Shown: in pieces, positions 1-8,818 of the stretch
Layout of the letters: every line of letters begins with the position of its first letter
How positions within the stretch are numbered: the first letter of the stretch is position 1
NCBI RefSeq assembly: GCF_042310355.1
Contig: NZ_JBHJMR010000003.1
Span: forward strand, 62,001-126,000
Reading direction: 5' to 3'
Length of the DNA stretch: 64,000 bases
Source: Wenzhouxiangella sp042310355
GTDB lineage: Bacteria > Pseudomonadota > Gammaproteobacteria > Xanthomonadales > Wenzhouxiangellaceae
The notes under the pieces: model-generated
What the model was told of the DNA's origin: nothing
What the model saw: the letters and a program-made list of their open reading frames with translations, nothing else
Database searches by the model: none
Program-made: the position numbers and the translations under genes

Positions 1-490
1 GCGCGATGAAGTAGACCATGGCCTCGTCGACATCGGCATCGCCGCCCACGAGCCGGATTCGGCCATCGAGGTCGTTTCGCTGCGGCGCTGCCGCCGCGGT
101 TCGCGCTTGTGCCGTCTCTTCCCCCGGCGCTGGATCCGGCTGCGATGGCGCCTTGTCTTCAGCGGTTGCGGGTTCGGGGTCGGGCTCGAGTTGTTCGGGT
201 GGCTTCGACGTTGCGGGCGCAACCGCTTCGTCACCTTTTCCGGAAGCCTCGGCTGGCGGTGCGGCCTCGGATTCCCGGTCAACGGACTCGTCCTGGCTGG
301 CCGGTTCCGGCTCGGGCGCAGGTGGCGGTTCGGGCTGCTCGGGCCGGGTGGGCTCGGGAGCGCCCGTGTCTTCGGCGGGTTCCGGCGCGGTCGGTTCCCG
401 ATCGTCGGGCACCGGGCGCGGTTCCATCGGGACACAGGCAGACAGCGCCAGGGCGATCGCGATAAGGGCGGTGGCGCTGATTCTTCTCAC
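1..490 (-). CDS. Proline/glutamate-rich lipoprotein (3' end beyond left edge)
   Basis: Read on the minus strand from a GTG at 490, which overlaps the stop of the upstream barrel gene as GTGA, so translational coupling is likely. The product starts with a short lipoprotein signal peptide ending in LALSAC (lipobox Cys about residue 19). About 110 residues very rich in Pro, Glu and Ala follow, a flexible linker typical of proteins anchored in the outer membrane. Near the cut edge a folded domain begins (GRIRLVGGDADVDEAMVYF), which resembles the start of cupredoxin-like or carboxypeptidase-regulatory beta domains. The rest lies outside the window. Function unknown; pairing with an outer-membrane barrel suggests a shared envelope role (inference). 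Confidence 0.65.
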   Translation of the reverse strand, partial: MRRISATALIAIALALSACVPMEPRPVPDDREPTAPEPAEDTGAPEPTRPEQPEPPPAPEPEPASQDESVDRESEAAPPAEASGKGDEAVAPATSKPPEQLEPDPEPATAEDKAPSQPDPAPGEETAQARTAAAAPQRNDLDGRIRLVGGDADVDEAMVYFIA

Positions 491-1833
491 GGACGCCACC
501 TCAGGGTAAGCAGCCACTCGTCGTTGTCGATCGTGCCCGCGCTGGCGAACATGCGGTTGTCGGCGTATTCCGCCGTCAGGTCCAGGCCGGGCAGGATGGT
601 CAGGCGCACACCGATATCGATCTTCTCCCAGTCCCAGGCGCCGCTGGGGAAGGGGGTGACGTCGGGATTGGCAAAATCGTTGTCCAGGCGCGAGAAACGC
701 ATGGCCGGCTGGATGCGCGAGAACATCTGCTGGCCGTCGTAGGCCCAGATCAGCGGCAGGTCGAACGACCAGGCCGCTTCGATTTCCACGCCGCTGCGCG
801 GCAGGCCGGCGAGCTCCTGGTCGACGTACTGGCCGAAAAGCGAGAGATCGCCGAGGTAGGCGCGCGCATTGAGGCCGTATTCCTCGCGGTCGTCGCCGTC
901 CAGGCCCGGGTAGGGAAACTGGTTGGCCGGGCCGCGCAGAAGGTCCAGGTCGCCGCCGTAGAAGGTGCCCTTGAGCGATGCGGTCTCCTGGAGCTCCCCG
1001 CGGTAGCCGAAGAGCATCAGGTCGAAAGCGCGCTGGCCGGAGTCGTCCGCCCAGCGATAGCCGGCGGCGGCGCCCAGCTCGGGATCGCCGTCGAAATCCA
1101 GGCCTTCGATCTCGGCATCGTAGAGGATGGGGATCCCGGTCTTGAGCTCGGGGTCGGGGTTGGGTCCGAGCAGGGCTTCGATGCCGTTGTCGCCGGCCAG
1201 CGCGTTGGGGTCGCGGATGAACAGCGGGTTGCCCTGCGTGATGGAACCCTTCAGGTAGAAGTTGCCGCCCAGGTCGAGGCCGAACTCGGCGCCGAGGTCT
1301 TCGAGTCGGTTGAAGGCGGTCGAGACCAGGCCGTAGCTCTCGAGATGCCGGTCGTCCTGGCGCTCGAACTTCTGGAACTTGCCCAGTTTCAGGTAGCCGT
1401 CGAAGCCCTCGTCCGGCAGGGCCGGCATGATCTCTCGTCCCCAGCGCAGCCAGAGCTGGTCAACGTCGACCTTCCGGTCGCCGGAGGTGGGGTTGCGTTC
1501 GTGGCGGTCGATGAAATCCACCCTGGCGTGGGCGAGAAAGCGCTCGCCGTGGCCGATGTTGGCGATGAAGCTCACCAGCGAGACTTCGAAGTGCCCGCCG
1601 GGCTCGACCGTTTCCATGAAGCCTTGTGATTCGCCGGGCGGCAGCATGTCCGGGGTGAAGGGGAAATTCACCGGGACACGGGTGGATTCGCTGTCGCGGT
1701 AGTGCATCCTGGCCTCAATCCCGAAATCCGCGTTCCATTCCGGAGAAGCCTCCTGGCCCGGAGCTGCCGCGGAGGCGGTGAGCAGCGCTGCGAGCAGCGG
1801 TACGCGCCCGAGCGAAGTCTGAATATGTTGCAT
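487..1833 (-). CDS. Outer-membrane beta-barrel protein (alginate-export/porin-like)
   Basis: 448 aa when started at the ATG at 1833, preceded by a GGGAGG ribosome binding site. A longer frame reaches 1914, but its extra 27 residues precede a clear signal peptide (MQHIQTSLGRVPLLAALLTA). The mature protein has alternating aromatic/polar beta strands throughout, with strand-like segments such as HARVDFIDRHE and GYLKLGKFQKFERQ and a C-terminal strand ending LLTLRWRP. This is the layout of an outer-membrane barrel of the alginate-export or phosphate/maltose porin type. Substrate cannot be read from sequence. It is the first gene of a two-gene unit with the downstream lipoprotein (4-bp overlap). 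Confidence 0.6.
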   Translation of the reverse strand: MQHIQTSLGRVPLLAALLTASAAAPGQEASPEWNADFGIEARMHYRDSESTRVPVNFPFTPDMLPPGESQGFMETVEPGGHFEVSLVSFIANIGHGERFLAHARVDFIDRHERNPTSGDRKVDVDQLWLRWGREIMPALPDEGFDGYLKLGKFQKFERQDDRHLESYGLVSTAFNRLEDLGAEFGLDLGGNFYLKGSITQGNPLFIRDPNALAGDNGIEALLGPNPDPELKTGIPILYDAEIEGLDFDGDPELGAAAGYRWADDSGQRAFDLMLFGYRGELQETASLKGTFYGGDLDLLRGPANQFPYPGLDGDDREEYGLNARAYLGDLSLFGQYVDQELAGLPRSGVEIEAAWSFDLPLIWAYDGQQMFSRIQPAMRFSRLDNDFANPDVTPFPSGAWDWEKIDIGVRLTILPGLDLTAEYADNRMFASAGTIDNDEWLLTLRWRP

Positions 1834-1910
1834 GGCGAACCTCCCCGTTCGGTCCCTCGTGATCGACCCGGTCAGGCCTTTCGGCCCGTCGAACCGACCT
1901 TTATCAGTGT

Positions 1911-1928
1911 CCAATGCTACAACATTGG
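1911..1928. promoter_or_regulatory. Inverted repeat upstream of the barrel gene
   Basis: CCAATG (1911-1916) and CATTGG (1923-1928) form a perfect 6-bp palindrome around CTACAA. It lies between the end of phoH and the start of the barrel gene, about 80 bp before the latter's ATG. No T-run follows on either strand, so an operator is more likely than a terminator. Assignment is tentative. Confidence 0.25.
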
Positions 1929-1962
1929 TCGATTGCCGCCCTTGACCTGCCGGGCCGTGCGG

Positions 1963-3354
1963 TCAAAGTTGTTCGGAGGCGAAATCGGCCAGGCGCGAAC
2001 GTTCGCCGCGTCTGAGCGTGATGTGGCCGGCGTGCTGCCAGTGTTTGAAGCGATCCACCGCGAAGGTCAGCCCGGAGGTGGTCTCGGTCAGGTAGGGCGT
2101 GTCGATCTGCTCGACGTTGCCCAGACACACGATCTTGGTGCCCGGGCCGGCGCGGGTGATCAGGGTCTTCATCTGCTTGGGCGTGAGGTTCTGCGCCTCG
2201 TCGATGATCAGGTAGCGGTTGAGAAAGGTGCGACCGCGCATGAAGTTGAGCGAGCGGATCTTGACCCGCGAGGCAACCAGCTCGTTGGTGACCGCGCGTC
2301 CCCAGTCGCCGGCGCCCGTGTCGGTTTCGGTCAGGACCTCGAGGTTGTCGGTCAATGCGCCCATCCAGGGCGTCATCTTCTCTTCCTCGGTGCCGGGAAG
2401 GTAGCCGATTTCCTCGCCGACCGAGACGGTGGCGCGGGTCATGATGATCTCGCGGTAAGTCTTGTCGTCGAGCGTCTGGGACAGCCCGGCCGCAAGCGCC
2501 AGCAGGGTCTTGCCGGTGCCGGCCGTGCCGAGCAGCGTGACGAAGTCGATATCGGGGTCCATCAGCAGGTTGAGCGCGAAATTCTGCTCGGGGTTGCGGG
2601 CATGAATACCCCACACGCCTTGCTGGGAGCGGCAGAAGTCGCGCGCGACCTCGAGCACCACGCTCCCGTCCTCGACCTGCCGAACGATGGCTTCCAGGCC
2701 GTTGTCGTCGTCGAGCCGGAGGCACTGGTTGGGATACCACTCGTCATCGGCGCTGCGGCCGATGCGGTAGAAGGTGCGTCCTTCCCGGGTCCAGGAGTCG
2801 CGCGTGTCTCGTTCTTCCCAGAAGCGGTTGTCGAGCTCGCGAACGCCGGAATAGAGCAGGCTCAGGTCGTCGAGGGCGCGATCATTGTGATAGTCCTCGG
2901 CGGTGATGCCATGAATCGCCGCCTTGATGCGCAGGTTGATGTCCTTGGAAACGAGGATTACCTGCCGCTCATCGTGGCGATGCTCGAGCGTGAGCGCGGC
3001 CAGCAGGATTTCGTTGTCGGCCAGGCCGCGGTCGCCGATGAGCTCTTCGCCGCTGCCGAGCGGTTCGGTCTGGAAGTACAGCCGGCCGGTGCCGACGTTC
3101 AGTCGCAGGCCGTCGGGTTCGGTCAGCGCCAGGCCCTCGTCGAGGGACTTCTCGCTGCCCATCATCTGCCCGATGAAGCGACTGACCTGCCGGACATTGC
3201 GCGCGACCTCGGAAACCCCCTTCTTGGCCCGGTCGAGTTCCTCGAGCACGATCATGGGCAGGAAGATGTCGTGTTCGGCGAAGCGAAACAGCGCCGTGGG
3301 GTCGTGCATCAGCACGTTGGTGTCGAGGATGTACAGGCGCGGGCGCTCCGCCAT
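1963..3354 (-). CDS. PhoH-family ATPase with N-terminal PIN domain
   Basis: 463 aa. Residues about 5-140 form a PIN ribonuclease domain, with acidic residues in LYILDTNVLMHD, the Glu in LEELDRAKKG and KDINLRIKA. Residues about 240-450 are a PhoH ATPase domain with Walker A GTAGTGKT and Walker B LIIDEAQN. This is the PhoH2 (YlaK-type) architecture, whose studied members couple RNA unwinding to RNA cleavage. It is encoded 33 bp downstream of bcp on the same strand and may be co-transcribed with it. The cellular target in this organism is unknown. Confidence 0.9.
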   Translation of the reverse strand: MAERPRLYILDTNVLMHDPTALFRFAEHDIFLPMIVLEELDRAKKGVSEVARNVRQVSRFIGQMMGSEKSLDEGLALTEPDGLRLNVGTGRLYFQTEPLGSGEELIGDRGLADNEILLAALTLEHRHDERQVILVSKDINLRIKAAIHGITAEDYHNDRALDDLSLLYSGVRELDNRFWEERDTRDSWTREGRTFYRIGRSADDEWYPNQCLRLDDDNGLEAIVRQVEDGSVVLEVARDFCRSQQGVWGIHARNPEQNFALNLLMDPDIDFVTLLGTAGTGKTLLALAAGLSQTLDDKTYREIIMTRATVSVGEEIGYLPGTEEEKMTPWMGALTDNLEVLTETDTGAGDWGRAVTNELVASRVKIRSLNFMRGRTFLNRYLIIDEAQNLTPKQMKTLITRAGPGTKIVCLGNVEQIDTPYLTETTSGLTFAVDRFKHWQHAGHITLRRGERSRLADFASEQL

Positions 3355-3387
3355 GGCAATTGATCTCCGAAGTCGGTAAAAGCGGGT

Positions 3388-3852
3388 TCAGTTCAGTTCG
3401 CGCACGGCTGCGAGGACGTCCTCGACGTGCCCCGGAACGCGCACCTTGCGCCACTCGCGCACCAGCGCTCCGTTGGCGTCGAACAGGAAGGTGCTGCGCT
3501 CGATGCCCATCACTTTCTTGCCGTACATGTTCTTTTCCTTGATCACGTCGAAGTGCCGGCACAGGACCTCGTCGGGGTCGGCGACCAGGGGAAAGGGGAA
3601 ATCGAACTTCTCGGCGAACTTCTCGTGGCTCTTGAGCGAATCGCGCGAGACGCCGAGAATCCGGCAGCCGAGCTGCTCGAATTGCTCGAAATGATCGCGA
3701 AAGGATTCGCCTTCCCGGGTGCAGCCTGGCGTATTGTCGCGCGGGTAGAAATAAACCACGACCGGTTTGCCGACGAAGTCGTCGAGCTGGATGGAGGTGC
3801 CGCCGGTGGCTTCCAGCGGTGGAGAGGTCAGTGTGATATTCGATGGGCTCAT
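3388..3852 (-). CDS. bcp: Thioredoxin-dependent peroxiredoxin, Bcp/PrxQ type
   Basis: 154 aa, usual family length. The peroxidatic site is DNTPGCTREG (Cys about 46), in the thioredoxin-fold context YFYPRDNTPGC. Bcp enzymes reduce H2O2 and organic hydroperoxides using thioredoxin. In many members a resolving Cys follows five residues after the peroxidatic Cys; here that position is Glu (CTREGE). Other cysteines are present at LGCRIL and VLCRHF, so resolution must use one of these or an external thiol. Starts at the ATG at 3852, with AT-rich promoter-like sequence upstream and no strong Shine-Dalgarno. Divergent from bamC. Confidence 0.9.
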   Translation of the reverse strand: MSPSNITLTSPPLEATGGTSIQLDDFVGKPVVVYFYPRDNTPGCTREGESFRDHFEQFEQLGCRILGVSRDSLKSHEKFAEKFDFPFPLVADPDEVLCRHFDVIKEKNMYGKKVMGIERSTFLFDANGALVREWRKVRVPGHVEDVLAAVRELN

Positions 3853-4199
3853 GAAAAGTAAAATATTCGTTTAATCAGTCATTTGTGAGGCATTGTCGAC
3901 CCGACGCGGGTCGCCGATGGGTTACAATCGATACGAAATCAGGATACTTGTGGCCCTGAGGGTCCGCAAGAGATTCCGGCGCTTCGTCGATGCGCTGTCC
4001 GCTGACCGGGGCGCCAATCGGCATAGCGAGGCCGAATAGACCGTTGAATACTGAGACAATCTTGATCAATCGCCACCCGCCTGGCATGACGTCGCTGGAC
4101 GAGAGCCAACATGTTGCCTAAACTGCGGGGCTGTTTGTCACGCCGCCGCTGCATGAGACGGCGGGTATCGTTTCCCATTTCTGACCGGATTCAAGGGGT
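3853..4199. other. 347-bp divergent intergenic region (bcp / bamC)
   Basis: No convincing ORF. The bcp-proximal 60 bp are AT-rich and probably hold the bcp promoter. A TACAAT box at 3923-3928 could be a -10 for rightward transcription, giving bamC an unusually long leader. A GC-rich hairpin (CCGCCG 4143-4148 with CGGCGG 4159-4164) sits about 35 bp before bamC. In many Gammaproteobacteria dapA occupies this position; here dapA is at 27.6 kb and no remnant of it is visible. Confidence 0.4.
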
Positions 4200-4826
4200 A
4201 TGACTCGAACCCGAACCATTTTCGTTCTTCTGCTCGCCGCGACGCTGCTCCTGGGCGGCTGCTTCAACCGGGAGCGCGATCCGGTCTACGTCTCGAGCGA
4301 GGAGATCTCGCCCATCGAGGCGCCGCCCGGACTCGATCAGCCGGCCACGCGCGATACCTACGACGTGCCCGGTTATTCGCTGCCGGAGCTCGCCGCCCAG
4401 GGTCAACAGGAGCGGCCGCCGGAGGTTCAGCCGAGCTCGGTCGCCGAACGCTCGCGCTCGCAGATTCGCTTTGGCCGCAAAGGCCTTTACCTGGCGGTCG
4501 AAGATCAGCCCGACAGCGTCTGGCGGCGCCTGGGATTCTCCCTCGACCGGGGTGAAATGCAGCTGCGGCAGATCGACGAGACCGAGCGTCGCTACCGCTT
4601 CAGCTTCAGCCACGAGCCGATCCGGCCGGATATGGGCTTTTTCGACCGCATCACTTTCTGGAGCCGGCCCGAGGCCATCGACTACAGCGGCGAGTACGTC
4701 GCACGGGTGGCTTCGGAGGCCGAGGGCGGCGTCACGCGCGTGGAGCTGCTCGATGACGACGGCGATGTCGTCGAAATGGATCGCGCCGAGTTCGTCCTGG
4801 CGCGCCTGCGTGAACGCCTGGGCTGA
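4200..4826 (+). CDS. bamC: Outer membrane protein assembly factor BamC (lipoprotein)
   Basis: 208 aa. Signal peptide with lipobox LLLGGC (Cys about residue 21), then an unstructured Pro-rich stretch like the BamC N-terminus that contacts BamD. The C-terminal domain begins about residue 95 with YLAVEDQPDSVWRRLGFSLD, which matches the BamC helix-grip repeat. The protein is shorter than E. coli BamC (about 344 aa) and seems to carry only one of the two helix-grip domains. Family role: accessory lipoprotein of the BAM complex that inserts outer-membrane barrels. Unlike in enteric bacteria it is not preceded by dapA. Confidence 0.7.
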   Translation: MTRTRTIFVLLLAATLLLGGCFNRERDPVYVSSEEISPIEAPPGLDQPATRDTYDVPGYSLPELAAQGQQERPPEVQPSSVAERSRSQIRFGRKGLYLAVEDQPDSVWRRLGFSLDRGEMQLRQIDETERRYRFSFSHEPIRPDMGFFDRITFWSRPEAIDYSGEYVARVASEAEGGVTRVELLDDDGDVVEMDRAEFVLARLRERLG

Positions 4827-4839
4827 AGGTCGGCGTCGC

Positions 4840-5163
4840 TCAGCGCTCCAGGTGCTTGATCTTGCCCGGAACGTCTTCCCATTCCTTGGCGTCGTCCGGC
4901 GCGGGCTTCATTTCGGAGATCACCGGCCACTCGCGCGAAAGTTCCTCGTTGATTTTCAGGAACTCGACTTGATCGGACGGCAGGTCGTCTTCGGGATAGA
5001 TGGCCTGGACCGGGCATTCCGGTTCGCACAAAGTGCAATCGATGCACTCTTCGGGATCGATGACCAGGAAGTTCGGGCCCTCGTGAAAGCAGTCGACGGG
5101 GCAGACTTCAACGCAGTCGGTGTACTTGCACTTGATGCAGTTCTCGGTAACGACGAAGGTCAT
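4840..5163 (-). CDS. fdxA: Seven-iron ferredoxin FdxA
   Basis: 107 aa from the ATG at 5163 (GGAAGAG ribosome site); in-frame sequence further upstream does not resemble the family. Two cluster motifs are visible: C-x7-C-x3-CP near the N-terminus (CIKCKYTDCVEVCP) for the [3Fe-4S] cluster and CIDCTLCEPECP for the [4Fe-4S] cluster. The C-terminal tail of about 50 residues is typical of Azotobacter FdI-type proteins. Acts as a soluble low-potential electron carrier; the partner is unknown. It converges with bamC, leaving only 13 bp between stops. Confidence 0.93.
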   Translation of the reverse strand: MTFVVTENCIKCKYTDCVEVCPVDCFHEGPNFLVIDPEECIDCTLCEPECPVQAIYPEDDLPSDQVEFLKINEELSREWPVISEMKPAPDDAKEWEDVPGKIKHLER

Positions 5164-5319
5164 GATGGCTCTTCCGGCTTGCTGGCGATGGGATGCCCGT
5201 CCTCGCGGCATCGACTGGAGGGACGACGGGCAGGTGATAGACTGTATTTTACCAGTTGCGCCGCCTGCCATTGACCGCAGGCGCCATCAATAACAAAACC
5301 CCATACGGATACCCGACCA

Positions 5320-6600
5320 TTGTCTGAGAAGGCAAGCATCATTCCCGAATCACGCCACGGCATTCAGCCCGAGCGCGTCAGCGCCAACGCGCGCAAGGTG
5401 GTGGAGCGGCTGCAGGAAGCCGGCTACCTCGCGTATATCGTTGGCGGCAGCATCCGCGATCTCGTCCTGGGTCACGATCCCAAGGATTTCGACGTGGCGA
5501 CCGATGCCACGCCCGATGAGGTCGCGGCAGTGTTTCGCAACGCGCGACTGATCGGGCGGCGTTTCCGGCTCGCGCACGTGCGTTTCGGCCGCGAGATCAT
5601 CGAGGTCGCCACCTTCCGCGGAACCGGCGAGGGCGGGGATGACGAGCACCGTGAGGTCGACCAGGGCCGGCTGGTGCGCGACAACGTCTGGGGCAGCGAG
5701 GAAGAAGACGCCAAGCGGCGCGACTTCACCATCAACGCGCTGATGTACGACCCGGAGACGTCGACGATCCGCGACTACGTCGATGGCTATGACGACCTGC
5801 TCAAGCGGCGCCTGCGCCTGATCGGCGACCCGGTCACCCGCTACCGCGAAGACCCCGTGCGTCTGCTGCGCGCGGTGCGCTTCAAGGTCAAGCTCGACCT
5901 GGAGCTGGATCCGCCCACGGCCGGCCCGATTCCGGAAATGGCCGATCTGCTGCACGACATTCCGCCCGCCCGCCTGTTCGACGAGATTCTCAAGCTGTTC
6001 ATGGGTGGACGGGCCTGGGATACCTTCCAGGCGCTGGTTCGGCTCAATCTCTGGGAGCCGCTGTTTCCCAGGCTCTTCGACGACCCGAGCCAGCCGCCCG
6101 TGCTGGTCGAACAGGCGCTCAAGAATACCGACCAGCGCGTGGCCGAGGGCAAGCCGGTCACACCGGCGTTCCTGTTCGCCGCCTTCCTGTGGCGCCGCGT
6201 CGAAGAACGCGCCGAGGTCCTGGTTTCCGAGGAAGTGCCGCCGGTCGAGGCGCTGGCCATCGCCGGCGAGGAAGCGATCGTGGCGCAGGCCGAGCGCGTG
6301 GCCATCCATCGCCGCTTCTCCAGCATGGCGAAGGAAATCTGGTGCCTGCAGCCGCGATTCGAGAACCGCCGCGGCAAGCGTGCCCAGCGCCTGGCCGCCG
6401 AGCGCCGGTTCCGGGCGGCCTACGACTTTCTGTTGCTGCGCGCGCTGGAGAACCCGGATCTGCAGGAGCTGGCCGACTGGTGGACGACGTTCCAGGAAGT
6501 CGACGGTGAAGAACGCCGCGAGCTGGCCCAGGCCGCGCCCGGCAAGGGGCGGGGCAAGCGACGTCGCCCGCGTCGGCGAAAGAAGAAGGCCGCGTCTTGA
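5320..6600 (+). CDS. pcnB: Poly(A) polymerase I
   Basis: 426 aa from a TTG at 5320; no ATG or GTG lies nearby in frame and the upstream site is weak. The nucleotidyltransferase signature is clear: IVGGSIRDLVLGHDPKDFDV with the catalytic Asp pair, then RRDFTINAL and the RFKVKLDLELD neck region. The protein ends in a highly basic tail (GKGRGKRRRPRRRKKK) as in other bacterial poly(A) polymerases, which bind RNA this way. The C-terminal arm and tail favour pcnB over cca. It adds 3' poly(A) tails that promote RNA decay. First gene of pcnB-folK-panB-panC, overlapping folK by 4 bp. Confidence 0.92.
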   Translation: MSEKASIIPESRHGIQPERVSANARKVVERLQEAGYLAYIVGGSIRDLVLGHDPKDFDVATDATPDEVAAVFRNARLIGRRFRLAHVRFGREIIEVATFRGTGEGGDDEHREVDQGRLVRDNVWGSEEEDAKRRDFTINALMYDPETSTIRDYVDGYDDLLKRRLRLIGDPVTRYREDPVRLLRAVRFKVKLDLELDPPTAGPIPEMADLLHDIPPARLFDEILKLFMGGRAWDTFQALVRLNLWEPLFPRLFDDPSQPPVLVEQALKNTDQRVAEGKPVTPAFLFAAFLWRRVEERAEVLVSEEVPPVEALAIAGEEAIVAQAERVAIHRRFSSMAKEIWCLQPRFENRRGKRAQRLAAERRFRAAYDFLLLRALENPDLQELADWWTTFQEVDGEERRELAQAAPGKGRGKRRRPRRRKKKAAS

Positions 6601-7118
6601 CCGGAGCCTGGGTCGGGCTGGGATCCAACCTCGGTGATCGGGTCGCGACCCTAGATGCGGCGCTGGAACGGCTCGATCAGATTGAGTCCAGCCGCGTGGT
6701 CGGCGTCTCTCGCTACTACCGTACAGCGCCCTGGGGCGAGACCGATCAACCGGAGTTCATCAATGCCGTCGCCTGCGTTCGCACCTCGCTTTCGGCCGAC
6801 GCGCTGCTGCGCGCCCTGCTGGCGATCGAGTCCGCGCTGGGCCGAACGCGTGACGGGTCCCGCTGGGGGCCGCGCGTCATCGACCTCGATCTGCTGCTTT
6901 TCGGCGACGAGCGCATCGAGCGCGACGACCTGGTCGTGCCGCATCCACGCCTGCACGAGCGCGCTTTCGTTCTGATTCCACTGGCCGAGCTGGCGCCGGA
7001 GCGCGTCGTGCCCGGACAGGGCCGGGTGGATGCATTGCTCGGCGCGCTGGAGGATAATGAGCGCTCGGGTGTGCGCCCGGGCCCGGAATCGGGCTACCGA
7101 GTTTCGCCAGATCAATAG
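6597..7118 (+). CDS. folK: HPPK: 6-hydroxymethyl-7,8-dihydropterin pyrophosphokinase
   Basis: 173 aa from a TTG at 6597 that overlaps the pcnB stop as TTGA. The start matches the family N-terminus (WVGLGSNLGDR). The signature motif is WGPRVIDLDLLLFGD, whose two Asp residues bind Mg-ATP, followed by VPHPRLHERAFVL. Transfers pyrophosphate from ATP to 6-hydroxymethyl-dihydropterin in folate synthesis. The pcnB-folK-panB-panC order is widely conserved in Gammaproteobacteria. Confidence 0.95.
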   Translation: MTGAWVGLGSNLGDRVATLDAALERLDQIESSRVVGVSRYYRTAPWGETDQPEFINAVACVRTSLSADALLRALLAIESALGRTRDGSRWGPRVIDLDLLLFGDERIERDDLVVPHPRLHERAFVLIPLAELAPERVVPGQGRVDALLGALEDNERSGVRPGPESGYRVSPDQ

Positions 7119-7130
7119 GGAGATGCGTTG

Positions 7131-7934
7131 ATGAACGCCGCCAGTGCCGTGACGCTGCCCGCCCTGGCCGCCATGAAGGCCGAGGGCCGCGTGATCACCA
7201 TGCTGACCGCCTATGACGCCAGCTTCGCGCGCCTGGTCGACGCTGCCGGTGTCGACTGTGTGCTGGTCGGAGATTCCCTCGGCAATGTCATCCAGGGCCG
7301 CGATTCCACCCTGCCGGTGACGGTCGACGACATGGTCTACCACACGCGCGCCGTGCGCCGCGGGCTGGAGCGGGCCCTGCTGCTGGTCGATCTCCCGTTC
7401 ATGAGTTATCACGATCGCGGCAGCGCCATGAAGGCGGCCTCGGCGGTCATGCGGGCCGGCGCGCAGATGGTCAAGATCGAGGGTGGCAGCGCCCACGCCG
7501 AGACCGTGGCGGCGCTGGTGGCCAACGGTGTGCCGGTCTGCGCGCACCTCGGATTGACGCCGCAGCACGTCCACCAGCTCGGCGGCTATCGTGTGCAGGG
7601 CCGCGAGACAGGTCCGGCCGAGCGCCTCAAGGCCGATGCCCGGGCGCTGGCCGAGGCCGGCGCCGGCATGCTGGTTCTCGAGTGCGTTCCGGCAACGCTG
7701 GCGCGGGAAGTGGCGCAGTCGCTGGCCATTCCCGTTATCGGCATCGGCGCCGGGCGGGACGTCGACGGGCAGGTGCTGGTGAGTTACGACATGCTGGGGC
7801 TTTCCCCGGGCCGCGCGCCGAAATTTGTCCATGACTTCCTGGCCGACACCGGCGGCGTGCGCGAGGCGATCGCCGCCTATGTCGCAGCCGTGCGGGAACG
7901 TCGCTTCCCGGGCGACGAACACACCTGGCAGTGA
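7131..7934 (+). CDS. panB: Ketopantoate hydroxymethyltransferase
   Basis: 267 aa. The ATG at 7131 has GGGAG eight bases upstream; a TTG one codon earlier is less likely. Family motifs: ITMLTAYDASFARLVD, VGDSLGNVIQG (Mg ligand Asp), DLPFMSY, VKIEGG and the catalytic-region ECVPATLA. Converts 2-ketoisovalerate plus methylene-THF to ketopantoate, the first step of pantothenate synthesis. Its stop overlaps the panC start (TGATG), so the two are translationally coupled. Confidence 0.96.
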   Translation: MNAASAVTLPALAAMKAEGRVITMLTAYDASFARLVDAAGVDCVLVGDSLGNVIQGRDSTLPVTVDDMVYHTRAVRRGLERALLLVDLPFMSYHDRGSAMKAASAVMRAGAQMVKIEGGSAHAETVAALVANGVPVCAHLGLTPQHVHQLGGYRVQGRETGPAERLKADARALAEAGAGMLVLECVPATLAREVAQSLAIPVIGIGAGRDVDGQVLVSYDMLGLSPGRAPKFVHDFLADTGGVREAIAAYVAAVRERRFPGDEHTWQ

Positions 7935-8788
7935 TGCCGCGCGTCATCGAGACGCTGTCGAGTTTGCGCGGATCAGTCGCTGACTTGCGCGCCGGCGCTG
8001 GCCGGATCGGGTTCGTGCCCACCATGGGCAACCTTCATCGCGGCCATCTCAGCCTGTTCGAGGAAGCCTGGAAGCATTGCGATGCCACGGTGGCGTCGAT
8101 CTTCGTCAACCCCACGCAGTTCGGCCCCGGCGAGGACTTCGAGGCCTATCCGCGCACCTTTGAAGCCGACCTGGAGGCCCTGGCGTCGGTCGGCTGCGAC
8201 CTGGTCTGGGCGCCGCCGGTCGAGACCATGTATCCGCTCGACCAGCCGTTCATGCTGCGCGTGCCCGAAGTCCTCTCCGACCGACTTTGCGGCCGCAGCC
8301 GCCCGGGCCATTTCGACGGGGTGGCGACCGTGGTTCTGCGGCTGTTCAGCCAGGTCCAGCCGGATGTTGCCGTCTTCGGCGAGAAGGACTTTCAGCAGCT
8401 GTTGATTCTCCGGCAGATGGCGCAGGATTTCTCCTTGCCGGTCGCGCTTGTCGGGGCGCCCATCGTGCGCGAGGAAGACGGCCTGGCCATGAGTTCGCGC
8501 AACGGGTATCTCGACCACCGCCAGCGCGCCATCGCGCCCGCGCTGAGTCGCGTACTCCGTGAAACGGCGGACGGGTTGATCGCCGGCGAGGACTTCGAGC
8601 GCTTGAAGAAGCGTGCACTGGCGCAGCTGCAGTCAGCCGGCTTCAGCCCGGACTACCTGGAATGGCACTCGGCCAAGGACCTCGGCGAGCCGAAGCCGGG
8701 TGAACCCAGCCGGGTGTTCGGCGCCGCGTGGCTGGGCAAGGCCAGGCTGATCGACAATATTCCGGTGCCCGCGGCAGCTACTGCGTGA
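7934..8788 (+). CDS. panC: Pantothenate synthetase
   Basis: 284 aa from the ATG at 7934, overlapping the panB stop; a GTG one codon upstream is also possible. Contains the adenylate-forming motif FVPTMGNLHRGHLSLF, IFVNPTQFGPGEDF, FGEKDFQQL and GLAMSSRNGYL. Condenses pantoate and beta-alanine with ATP to give pantothenate. Last gene of the operon; no panD is visible nearby. Confidence 0.96.
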   Translation: MPRVIETLSSLRGSVADLRAGAGRIGFVPTMGNLHRGHLSLFEEAWKHCDATVASIFVNPTQFGPGEDFEAYPRTFEADLEALASVGCDLVWAPPVETMYPLDQPFMLRVPEVLSDRLCGRSRPGHFDGVATVVLRLFSQVQPDVAVFGEKDFQQLLILRQMAQDFSLPVALVGAPIVREEDGLAMSSRNGYLDHRQRAIAPALSRVLRETADGLIAGEDFERLKKRALAQLQSAGFSPDYLEWHSAKDLGEPKPGEPSRVFGAAWLGKARLIDNIPVPAAATA

Positions 8789-8818
8789 GCGGGAGAGTGT
8801 GGGGTGTGGTTGCAAGAC

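Noticed and set aside
18..509. 163-aa serine/glycine-rich plus-strand ORF at the left edge
   Set aside because: Antisense of the lipoprotein whose signal peptide and lipobox are clear on the minus strand.
1702..3363. 553-aa open frame on the plus strand opposite phoH and the barrel gene
   Set aside because: It is the antisense of well-supported minus-strand genes, with repetitive composition (many Gly, Arg, Val) typical of high-GC shadow frames and no recognisable domain.
3853..4199. 6S RNA or a gcvR/dapA remnant upstream of bamC
   Set aside because: No match to 6S ends; a much better 6S candidate is at 38518, and no dapA or ACT-domain residues can be read.
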